Source of the DNA: Manduca sexta
Lineage: Eukaryota > Arthropoda > Insecta > Lepidoptera > Sphingidae
NCBI RefSeq assembly: GCF_014839805.1
Contig: NC_051131.1
Span: 11,086,913 to 11,150,912 of the forward strand
Direction of reading: 5' to 3'
DNA length: 64,000 bases
A model generated the notes under the pieces. The model did no database searches. It was not told where the DNA came from and saw only the letters and a list, made by a program, of their open reading frames with translations. The position numbers and the translations under genes are program-made. Of this stretch, positions 11,511 to 20,912 are shown piece after piece; the first letter of the stretch is position 1, and each line of letters opens with the position of its first letter.

Positions 11511-13895
11511 ATGTCTAACATTCGTCGTAAACATAAGAAATCATTATGCAAACCAGTACGGACTGGAACTTGCCAACAAAATACGCCGGTTGGAGAATTT
11601 GAAAACCAAGCGCGCAAGATTCAGCACATCATTGAATTTCTTGAAGAGATGTCGTGACCACAATCTCATCCCTACGTGTGTAAAGCTATCACCTAAGAAA
11701 AACATACGAGGGAGCGCTAAAATTCTAAACCAGGCGAGTATAAAACTGTTACGAGCTACCATACATGGAACACGATCCGACCTTCATTACATAAATAATT
11801 GTGTTGAGATTTTATCCAATGAACTAAAGACAGAGTTATCAGCATTTGATTTTAAAAATTGCATAGATATCTTAAATAAGCGCGAAACTTCTAAATATAA
11901 TGAATGCAAAAATAAACACATAATAAAATATAATAAACTAACATCAAAATTAAATGCCAAAAATATTAAGAACACCGAGTGTAGGAATGGAACGCGCGCG
12001 ACCATAGATAACATACACTCCTGCGCCAACCATGAACAACGCGCAGTGATAAATCTGTCAAAACAAACATTGGACGAAAACACAATTCAGGTTTTATCCA
12101 AAGGCTTAAATTTTGCTGTTACACCACGAAGGATGCCGTATGAAGACATTATTTGCAATGTTGAGAACAGTCTTTTAATGAATAATATAAAAAAGGAAGA
12201 TTCGGAGGCAATACGCCAAGACATTTCGTCAATTTTGCGTCAAAAGAAAATGCCGAAACCAAATCTTCCAAAACATCAATATATCGCTTTGAAGAACTTG
12301 CGATCAAGGAAAGACCTTACCATTCTCCGTGCAGATAAAGGGAATGCGACAGTAGTAATGGATACGTCAGACTACAATCATAAAATGGAACAACTTTTAT
12401 CGGATGGAAGCACGTATAGAATAGTCAAATCAGACCCGACTAACAAGATATTGAAGGCTACTAGCACTTTAATAAAAATTACTCCGATAAATTAAATCTC
12501 GACGTAAACTTACTCGTTCCTTCGTGTGCAAAACCGCCTAAACTGTATGGACTGCCGAAGATACACAAGTTAAATGCTCCACTACGTCCCATAGTGAGTC
12601 AGATCGACACACCAACCTACAGATTGGCTCAGCACGTAGCAAAAGTGCTTTCACCCCTCAGAGGAAACACTAGAGCATCTGTGAAGGATTCATACCAATT
12701 TGTCAGCGACATTAAACACCTACAGTTAGCTGACAATGAAACAATGGTCAGTTTTGATGTCCAGTCTCTCTTCACGAGCTTACCATTACAAGATTGCATC
12801 AAAATTGTGTCTAAGAAGTTAGTAGATAATAACATACCTGTGGAATATGCAGAACTACTCCAACACTGCCTTACATCTGGCTATATGTTGTGGAATGATC
12901 AGTTCTATGTACAAGTAGAGGGTGTAGCGATGGGCTCCCCTGTATCTCCGGTAGTCGCCGATATATTCATGGAGGACTTCGAGGAGACAGCCCTGACAAC
13001 ATCACCGGTCTCTCCAAGGTTTTACAAACGGTACGTAGATGATACTTTCACAATTTTACCATCGGACAAAGTATCTGCATTTTTAAATCACCTTAACTCC
13101 ATCAATAATAAAATCCAATTCACTATGGAGTTAGAACACAACAAATCTCTTGCTTTCTTGGATGTTTTAGTCATTCGTAATCCTGATCAGACCTTAAGTC
13201 ATACTGTGTATCGGAAACAGACCCATACTGATAAATATCTGAACGGTGAATCTCACCACCATCCAAAACAGTTAGCTACCGTGGGCAAATCATTGTTTCA
13301 GAGAGCACGAGGAATCTGTGACGAGAAACACCTGGCCGCTGAGCTACAACATGTCAAGCAAGTACTGCGAGACAACAAGCTCCAAATTCCACGCCGCCGT
13401 CACAGAGACCGAATGAAACCAGCCACAGTTGAACGTGTTCCGGTTGTACTACCATATGTGAGAGGAGTCACCGACAAGATTGGCTACATCCTGAAGCGTG
13501 CTTCAATAAAAACCTATTTCAAGCCGCCTAAGAAGATTAGTCAATTTTTACCACCTGTCAAGTGCCATATACCTCTGCAAGAACCGGGTGTATACAAGAT
13601 AGACTGCAACTGTGGCCTCTCTTATATAGGACAAACAAAAAGAAATATAGGGACCCGCGTAAAAGAACATATAGCTGACGTGAAACACCGACGCTCTACG
13701 AAGTCTGCAGTCGCTGAACATTCTGAAGGAGGCTCCAATCATTATTTGCGATTAGACAAGCCACAAATCCTTGCCAAAGAACACCGATTCCTGCCTAGGA
13801 TGATTCGCGAGGCTATTGAAATTAAAAACACCCAAATTTCAATAGGGAAGATGGTTGGAAGCTTGCACAAGCCTGGGATCCTGTTCTACATTTAA
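11511..13895 (+). pseudogene. Penelope-like reverse transcriptase/GIY-YIG endonuclease, two frameshifts
   Basis: A single reading frame of about 795 codons, the usual PLE length. The ATG at 11511 sits in the upstream pseudo-LTR. An extra base near 11525 (CGTCGT here, CGCGT in the downstream copy) shifts the frame; from about 11527 to 12495 a 300-codon frame carries the N-terminal region (FLKRCRDHNLIP). A second one-base shift near 12470 leads into the RT frame: LYGLPKIH, motif A FDVQSLFTSLP, motif B GVAMGSPVSPVVAD, motif C YVDDTF, then the GIY-YIG nuclease ending at 13895. Apart from the two indels the frame is open, so loss of function is recent. The frame was chosen by PLE motif order, not experiment. 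Confidence 0.88.
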
Positions 13896-14196
13896 TTAAA
13901 TCGGATCCCAAAAGACCGGCTGCCAGACCTCAAGACACTGTGAGCTCATTCTGCGTAGATCGGACCGTCAACAGATAAAATTTTAAAAAGTTGTATATTT
14001 GAAAAATGTAGGTAGATATTGTAACTTTGACTTTACGGATGAACAACACCTCAGTCCCCCCCGTGACCATGAAGGCTGCAAAGTCTTCGAAACGTCGGGA
14101 GAAAATAATAATATAAAAAAACCGCGATAAAATCCGTTTAAATAGTTTTTAGTTTTTATTTCAATGTCTAACATTCGCGTAAACATAAGAAATCAT
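13076..14196 (+). repeat. Downstream pseudo-LTR of the Penelope element
   Basis: Second copy of the terminal 1.1 kb, containing the RT tail, GIY-YIG nuclease, 3' UTR and the first bases of a new 5' end (ATG near 14165). It ends at AAATCAT, immediately before the right target duplication. Confidence 0.9.
14062..14101 (+). ncRNA. Hammerhead-ribozyme-like motif in the downstream pseudo-LTR (degenerate)
   Basis: Identical to the stretch at 11401-11440: stem GAAGGC/GTCTTC, then CGAAACGTC. It has the same defect in the CTGATGA box, so the change predates or accompanied the insertion. Confidence 0.45.
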
Positions 14197-14208
14197 AATG
14201 TAAATACT
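14197..14208 (+). repeat. Right 12-bp target-site duplication of the Penelope composite
   Basis: AATGTAAATACT, exact match to 10401-10412. Confidence 0.85.
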
Positions 14209-14539
14209 CCATTATTTGCACTGCATTTGTACATTCGTACATAAATTTGTTATCCAAAATCCGTGTCAGTGTCGAATCTAATTAAATTATATTAATGAAA
14301 TTGATTATGCTAATTAATGTAATTGGTAATTAATAAAAATGTTGATCGGCTTTATAAAGGGATAACCCAATTGTGGTAGTCCAGATTCATCAATTATGGA
14401 TTGTTGTTGATATTTATTATGAAATGTGTTTAAAAAAATATGTAATAGTTTATATTACTCATAATTTTATTAGGTGTAACAAAAGTTTACATCAGATAAA
14501 CTTTAATATAAAAACCACGAACAAAAAATCAATAATGCC

Positions 14540-14845
14540 ACAGTGGTGGTAAGTCTCTCATATATGAGAGTCCGCCTGGGTAGGTACCACCGCAATGTCG
14601 ATTTCTGCCGCCAAGCAACAGTGTGTAGTCACTGTTGTATTCCGGTTTGAAGAATATTTCAGCCAGTGTAACTATTAGACATAATAAGACTAAACACCTC
14701 ATATCTCAGAATGGCGAGTGCAGTGGGCTGCCAATCAAGACTTTGTAATTCAAGGTGTTGAATTGTGTTTTTACTGTTTATGGGCGGTTATATAGCTCAT
14801 CATCAGGCGAACGGCAAGCTCGTCTCGTCATGCAAAGCATTGAGC
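14540..14845 (-). mobile_element. Helitron-like non-autonomous element, copy 2
   Basis: The reverse complement of the family at 7110-7405: starts with TCTCTCATATATGAGAG and ends GCAAGCTCGTCTCGTCATGC. Intact over about 300 bp. It lies between the Penelope composite and the LINE. Confidence 0.6.
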
Positions 14846-15362
14846 AATAAAAAGAAACCTTCGAAATCCGATGAAAAGACTAAATGTCACAAAAGCGACG
14901 AATTGATATAATATAGTGACGTCATCAGGAATCACGATGCACTAGAAAGAAAAAGATTGCGCACTATTCCCACTACGTGCACATTGCAAAATATGGTCTA
15001 CTGCTTCTTTTATCGAATTTTATTACTGATTTCACAAAAGGGCTTCTTTTTTGTATTACTTATAGAATAATTGTCAAAATCGAACATACTAAAATACAAT
15101 ATCATATACAGGTATATGAAGGTTGAAAAGTCACATGGAAGTTTGTGACTTTTTTTATACATTTATATACGAGTTTTGTTTCATCAGGAATTAGGAGACT
15201 TTCAAACTAGAACAAATATTTATCCCTTCTGAGAATCAAACTCACGACCCCTTGTTTTATAAGTTATCTCTTTACGGGTAGTTTAAGGTATAATAATCCT
15301 CTTATCGGTTTGAACTTTACAAATAAATTATTTACCCTATTTGAAGTTCTAAAGATTAATCG
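14846..15362. other. Gene-free stretch between Helitron-like copy and LINE
   Basis: AT-rich; no domain-bearing ORF, repeat or RNA gene recognised. It ends at the presumed target site of the R1-clade LINE. Confidence 0.5.
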
Positions 15363-15373
15363 TATCCTTACTA
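15363..15373 (+). repeat. Left 11-bp target-site duplication of the LINE
   Basis: TATCCTTACTA, repeated exactly at 19844-19854 after the LINE 3' UTR. Confidence 0.65.
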
Positions 15374-16448
15374 AAATTATTATTTAAAAATTATTTGTCC
15401 AAAATAAATGAACTCGTGAATGATCAGGGTTCGCGTATGAACGTCGCGAATAAGTCTGCGATAATGGACTTTACTCAGCGCATCACAGCAATCGTTTCGG
15501 TGTTGGCCCTAAAGTCATCGTGCAACGAAACCAAGTTAGCCAATGCGCAACGGGAGCTAGAAGGTATCAAGAATTGTCCCCGTCCTACTCCACCCAAAGC
15601 GGACGGCAAAATGACCTACGCGAGTTCCGTTAAGCTCCGTCTGCCAAAAAAAAGCCCCGGCAATGGAGCCTCGCGCGCCTCTCCCGTGCGTAGTGGCTTA
15701 CCCGACTAGCGAGCGGACAGCTGATCTCACGTCATCGTCTGCCACGAAACAGGCGCTGTTTAATGCAATTAAACCTAGCGACGACGGGTTTCAAATCGTA
15801 GGCGTTAAAAAAACCGCAAAAGCTGGCGTTGTACTTCGCGTTGCCAACGAACGTCAGATTCACAAACTCCAGTCGGTGGATGCATTAAAATCAGCTGGTT
15901 TACGTTTAGAGAAACCAAAAGGTCGACGTCCGCGAATTTTAATTAAAGATTTCCCATCCTCAATGGAAGACAAACCGTTTTTAACAGCTTTGTATCGGCA
16001 AAATATTAAGGATGAAATGCCAATTAAGGAGGACGATTTCATTAAATCCGTAAAAATCGTTCGGCGACGTAGTTTGGAACACGGACGTAAATGGATAGGC
16101 GTGGAAATTGATTCGGAAGTGAGAAAACATCTAGTTGCGACCAAAGACAAACTATTTATAGATTGGGCAACTTGCAGGTTTATTGATGACGTGGAGATAG
16201 TCCGCTGCCTCAATTGCCAACAATACGGGCATGTGCATAAGTTCTGCACCATTAAAACACCAACTTGTGCCGTTTGTGCCGAGGCACATGAAACCAAGGC
16301 TTGTCCACATAAGGACAATCGTGATTTTAAGCCCGTATGCGCAACTTGCAAACGTTTTAAGAAACCCCACGACCATCGCTGTGGGTCTCAGGAATGTCCG
16401 TCATACAAACATAAATTAGAAACCCTCATTTTGTCAACTAATTATTAA
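15374..16448 (+). pseudogene. LINE ORF1 (Gag-like zinc-knuckle protein), truncated and frameshifted
   Basis: Open from the 5' junction with no proper start codon, consistent with 5' truncation. The first frame runs to 15709; the rest continues in another frame to 16448, with the switch near the eight-A run at about 15645. The C-terminal part has three zinc knuckles at 16206-16384 (CLNCQQYGHVHKFC, then CAVCAEAHETKAC, then CATCKRFKKPHDHRC), which bind the element RNA in this family. The segment before them (KPKGRRPRILIKDFP) is the usual R1/jockey Gag core. Confidence 0.82.
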
Positions 16449-16459
16449 ATAAATTTAAT

Positions 16460-19400
16460 ATGGATAACTTTATTATCGGACAATTAAATCTCCGCAACGA
16501 TAGGGTGGCGACGTCGGAATTAGATACGTTAGTTCGGGATTATAAACTCGACGTTGTACTTGTAGAGGAACAATATCAACACGCTCGACTGCGTAGCAGA
16601 GTCGTACAGCTTGATAGCAGCTCACGAGCTGGCATTTATGTAGCGAACTCTAATTTCACTGTAACTTCAGTGCGTAATCTCATGACGTCACACTGTGCAG
16701 TCGCGGAGGTTTCAAATCCGAGCTGTAAGGTTTTCATAGTGAGCTGTTACTTTCAATACTCGGACCCGGTAGGACCACATATACACCATCTCCGCCAGGT
16801 TTTACGATCACTTGCAGGTCGTAAAGTAATTATAGGCGCTGACGTTAATGCGTCATCTACTCTTTGGTATGGCAAATATCGATCCACCGATACCGATCGG
16901 CGTTGCGCCGTCGAAGATTTCATCGCAGAGATGAATCTTGGTATTCACAATACTCCCGATGCACCACCAACTTACTGTAGCCCTACGGGCGAGTCTTCTA
17001 TTGACGTCACACTTTCTAGTGGAGACGTTCGACTTGATAGGTGGCGTGTCCTGCCGGATGCGTCATGTAGTGACCATCGCCTGATTGTGTACGAATTCAT
17101 GCCTAGATTGACACAAGGTTTTATTCATAGCAACTATGATTTTAGATATAAAACTAAAGGGGCTAACTGGGACTTTTTTAGCTCTTTATTTGCTAGACAT
17201 GCCAGAGATTTTACTCGCAATGATCTCTCACCTGAAACATGTGCTGAACTTATGTCGGCCACGTTCACATACTGTGCAGATGTTGCTATCGGTCGAGGTT
17301 CAATTACAAATACTCGTAGATGTGATTGGTGGAACGAAAATCTAGTCCACCTACGCCGAATTTTTCGTAGAGCGCGCAGGAGGTTTAATAGGCTTAAAAG
17401 CGTTGTGTCACAGGTGACACTTTTACATCTGCTTTTAATGAACTTAAAATTGCCAGGTCGCACTATAGAGCAGCAGTACAAAAATCGAAAGGTAATTTAT
17501 TGCGTAAAATCGCCGCGCGGTTAGATAAGGAGGGCCCGTGGTCTCCTTTATACCAAGAGTTTAAAGCAAATAGACCAATTAATTTATCTTACATCGATAA
17601 TATTAAATTTAATAATAGCTATACGACTGGTATTGAGGAGACTACGGAAGCACTGTTGCATTCACTTATACCCGATGATATTATTAATGACAACAATTAT
17701 CACAACCAAATTAGAATGTGGGCCGCGGAATTGCCAAACTCTCCAGTCTCAAACCTTGCGACATTAGATGAATTTATTACCATTGTTGCACAAAGCCTCC
17801 GGCGAGGATAAAGTGTCTAACAAGATGATTAAAGAAGCGTGTAAATCAGCCGGAGATTCGTTACTATCTGTCTTTAACCGATGTATTGCTGAAGGTATAT
17901 TTCCGCGAATATGGCGCTCCGGTTTCATTCGAATAATACCTAAAAGTGGCGACAAGGCTCCCGATGATCCCAAGTCATATAGACCTATTACGTTGTTACC
18001 ATCTTTAGGTAAACTTCTAGAACGCCTCATTGTCCCTCGTCTGCTACCGGGCGGACCAGTATTTCACAAAAATCAATTCGGATTTACCATAGGTAGGTCG
18101 ACTACAGACGCGGCAATATCGGTTAGAAGAACAGTAAGTATATCGGAACATAAATATGTACTCGGTATCTTCTTAGACATCTCCGGTGCCTTCGACAATG
18201 CTTGGTGGCCTATGATACTTCTTAAGTTAAAAATACGAGGCTGCTATAGGAATATATATTCCCTAATTTACTCATACTTCTCGTACGGAACATCCAAACT
18301 GAAACTCGGCCACCATGCCGTGTCGAAGTCGCTGAGTATGGGATGTCCACAAGGCTCAGTTGTAGGTCCTTATTTATGGAATTTGAGCTTCGATGATTTT
18401 CTTTCAATTCCCTTACCTGTAGGATGCACTTTAACCGGATATGCGGATGACGGCCTCTTACTAATAGAATCTAATAGTAGATCGGGGCTTGAAAGTTTGG
18501 CGGATACGTGTTTACAATTAATATCTGAATGGGGTGAAAGAAATCGCCTTACATTCGCACCTCACAAAACGTTCCAACTGCTTTTAAAAGGTATATTAAA
18601 ATCACCGCCGCGAATAAAATTTAATAATATTGTTGTAAAAAGGAAAGAATCGGTTTGTTATTTAGGTTTGATTTTAGAACGAAATTTTTCCTTTCTAGAG
18701 CATATAAAAAAACGTCGGGGAAAAATCAAAACGTAACTTTTACGCCTTGACAAGGATATCGACCTCTACGTGGGGACTGTCTTTCATTACGCTCAAAATC
18801 ATCTATGGAGCGACTTACTTAGCTTGCATTACATACGGATCACCTGTATGGGCCGATAGGGCAACTATCGGTGCTGTGCGCAGGAAACTGCTCCAGAGTC
18901 AACGATTGGCGTTGATATTCTTGTGCAAGGCGTATAGAACTGTTAGTACAGAAGCTTTGCCTGTCCTCGCGGGTGTACTCCCTGTCGATTTGGAGGTACA
19001 GCGTCGCGCCGCTATGTATTACTCAACCAGAGAGGATATGGATAAAAAGTTTCTTACGTCTCGCGAGCTCTTAAGAATCGATAGACTATTTAAACCGCAC
19101 ACTGATGTACACAACGAGTTATTAAATGAATGGCAATGTAGGTGGGACTCGTCTTCGAAAGGGCGTCATTTATATAAATACTTTCCGTACGTTCGCGATC
19201 GCCTAATTAAAACTTGGCTAAAAATAGATTACTGTGTATCGCAATTTCTTACCGGCCATGGTAATTTTAAGGGTAAACTGTTCTCATTTAGAGTGGTTGA
19301 TTCTCCTGCGTGCCCATGCTCTGCACCTGGTTACGAGGTTGAACAATCTGCTCATCACGTACTTTGGGAGTGTGGTCTCTGGCATGAAGAGCGCAATATC

Positions 19401-19517
19401 ATGTTAAACAGTATGCAAATAACATCCGGGGTTGTATACTACATGGACCTTGTTGAGACTAGACGGAATTTCCGTGCTTTTCGGCGTTTTTGCCATGCCT
19501 ATTGTAATCAAATCTAA
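16460..19517 (+). pseudogene. LINE ORF2: AP endonuclease, reverse transcriptase, CCHC; three frameshifts
   Basis: Begins with ATG 11 bp after the ORF1 stop. The endonuclease occupies about the first 225 codons (GQLNLRNDR, VEEQYQ, GADVNAS, CSDHRLIVYEF). The frame then breaks near 17410, near 17785 and at the seven-A run near 18710. The RT lies at about 17810-18720 with SYRPITLLPSLGKLLERLI, DISGAFDNAWW, MGCPQGSVVGPYLW and YADDGLLLI. The last frame (to 19517) ends with a CCHC-like CPCS...HHVLWEC, as in R1 elements. A complete frame would be about 1020 codons. Nicks target DNA and copies RNA in place in active relatives. Confidence 0.85.
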
Positions 19518-19843
19518 CAGCTCATGTGATAGGACCCTTTCATTTAATTTTATCCGTGGTGCTTTATAACTAGCTTATCTAGTTGTAAACGTCCCTATCC
19601 TTGAGGTTAAATCGCCTCCTTACATCATGATTTTGTCACCCGCATTGCTCTGGAGGGAAGTGGACAATTAATATTTCCAACTCCTCCCTATTTTTCTATT
19701 TGATTAATTTCGTTGCGGGATAGTGACATATTAGTTTTCCCTGAGACTCGCCGAGCTTCACTGCTCGGTGTCACAAAATGCGTGCCACTGCTGATCCTGG
19801 CTTACAGGAGTTGTAGTGGTGGGTGTGAGGGCGGGAAAGTCTC
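19518..19843 (+). other. LINE 3' UTR
   Basis: Non-coding tail between the ORF2 stop and the right target duplication. Contains a hairpin-like GACTCGCCGAGC..GCTCGGTGTC near 19745. No poly(A) tail, which is acceptable for R1-clade elements. Confidence 0.55.
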
Positions 19844-19854
19844 TATCCTTACTA
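19844..19854 (+). repeat. Right 11-bp target-site duplication of the LINE
   Basis: TATCCTTACTA, exact match to 15363-15373. It is followed by GTTTTTGGTCGCGGCTTCG, the usual head of an RTE-like repeat. Confidence 0.65.
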
Positions 19855-19984
19855 GTTTTTGGTCGCGGCTTCGTACGCAATAGTTCTCTCTCGTTGTAAA
19901 GTGTAAACGTGCTATTAGGCGTTATTGGGAAAAAGGTAGCTTATTTTCTTATGAACAGGCATGGCCAAGTTACCCAACTGCACC

Positions 19985-20075
19985 TGATGGTAAGTCGAGT
20001 AGGGTCCAGAGTGTCAACTGACGATAGGGGATTATCCCTCATCAGTCGACACAATTATGACAGCCTGTTTGAAAC
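19985..20075 (-). repeat. Fragment of the CACTTACCATCAGG dispersed repeat
   Basis: Reverse complement holds TAATTGTGTCGACTGATGAG and ACTTACCATCAG, in the order seen at 990-1075. Truncated. It lies downstream of proteinase copy B. Confidence 0.5.
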
Positions 20076-20680
20076 AGGAAAAAAATATATAACAACTGGG
20101 TCTATCTTGGCGCGAAACATCCAAATCTATTTAGGAGCCATTTATTATGGGACTTAACATTGTACGTATCGTTTTGAGATGCAATGGGTAGTATTGCGGC
20201 ACTTTTAATTCAAAGTATCGGTGATATTGTGGGTCCCCCTTTCCTCTACGTACGTTTGAGATCGAGTTCTTTCGTTGTATGCCATGGCTAATTTATCCAT
20301 TTGGTTTTTTTAACCCCCAACGCAAAAAGAGGAGTGTTATAAATTTAAGACGTGATTTTGTATTTGTATGTCTATAGGAGCCATAGCATCTCCCAAACAA
20401 ATGGACATATGTTAAGGTGCTTTTTGGATTGAAAGCTTGTGATCGAGATGGTTCTAGCAATAATTTATGAATACCTAATCAGGTGTTTGAAGCCTGGTGT
20501 TGTAGTATATTTATGCTTAGTAAGAGTTAAATTAAAAAAAAAATCGCGATAGACTCAGAAAATATGTTTTATATTAATTGTATCTTGGTTATGATAAGCC
20601 ACAACACAAGAGTAAAAATAATGAATTTGTTAGCATATACCTTTTTTCGTAACTCTGCTGTTTCTTTTGTAATTCAATTA
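20076..20680. other. Gene-free stretch downstream of copy B
   Basis: AT-rich sequence with no recognised ORF or repeat beyond short A-runs. Confidence 0.45.
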
Positions 20681-20681
20681 G

Positions 20682-20687
20682 TTTATT
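20682..20687 (-). terminator. Candidate polyadenylation signal of copy B
   Basis: AATAAA on the minus strand about 226 nt downstream of the stop codon at 20913, in AT-rich sequence. It is the first canonical hexamer I see after the gene; use is not demonstrated. Confidence 0.35.
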
Positions 20688-20912
20688 GCGCATTAAATTT
20701 GAATGACAAATAAATAAAACAATATTTGCAATGATAGTAATTTAATTCAAATTCCACGTGCTTATCAAATTCGTGCTAGATATTATCCGATATCATTTTT
20801 GCTTGCTACTCAATCCTTACAATACCAATCAAATATAAAAAAACGGTTGGCAATGGTGTCACTGTCTATGAAGTGGTATTAAACTAACAACTATACCATT
20901 ATGATCATATTT

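Larger units (their letters stand above)
10415..11544 (+). repeat. Upstream pseudo-LTR of the Penelope element
   Basis: Matches 13076-14196 almost base for base. It carries the last part of the coding region (from within the RT domain to the stop at 11234), the 3' UTR with a hammerhead-like stretch at 11401-11440, an A-run, and the start codon region of the full copy (ATG at 11511). Differences from the downstream copy include one V/M codon near 10751, the A-run length, and an extra base at about 11525. Confidence 0.9.
10413..14196 (+). mobile_element. Penelope-like retroelement with pseudo-LTRs
   Basis: A 5'-truncated copy (10415-11544) is joined directly to a full copy (about 11500-14196), the partial tandem layout typical of Penelope-like elements (PLEs). 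The full copy encodes an N-terminal region, a reverse transcriptase with FDVQSLFTSLP (12750 onward) and YVDD (13032-13043), and a GIY-YIG endonuclease (about 13588-13800). The two 1.1-kb overlaps differ at only a few positions, so the insertion is recent. A 12-bp target duplication flanks the whole composite, showing it entered as one unit. It lies between the two proteinase genes in the opposite orientation. Confidence 0.93.
15374..19843 (+). mobile_element. R1-clade non-LTR retrotransposon, 5'-truncated and frameshifted
   Basis: About 4.47 kb. ORF1 is Gag-like with three CCHC/CCHC-like zinc knuckles; ORF2 has AP endonuclease, reverse transcriptase (YADD at 18440-18451) and a C-terminal CCHC. 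ORF2 wording such as VSCYFQYSDPVGPHIH is close to R1 of silk moth, which places it in the R1 clade. Many R1-clade elements insert only in rDNA or telomeric TTAGG repeats; the flanks here are neither. They look like an RTE-type repeat (CCTTACTAGTTTTTGGTCGC follows the 3' end). The 5' end falls inside ORF1. At least four frameshifts make it inactive. Confidence 0.88.

Noticed and set aside
10887..12083. Minus-strand ORFs of 64-98 codons across the Penelope element
   Set aside because: Antisense shadows of the RT and GIY-YIG coding frame.
14210..14530. Possible third proteinase promoter or relic gene (TTTATAAAGGG near 14352)
   Set aside because: No signal-peptide exon or proteinase exon follows on either strand.
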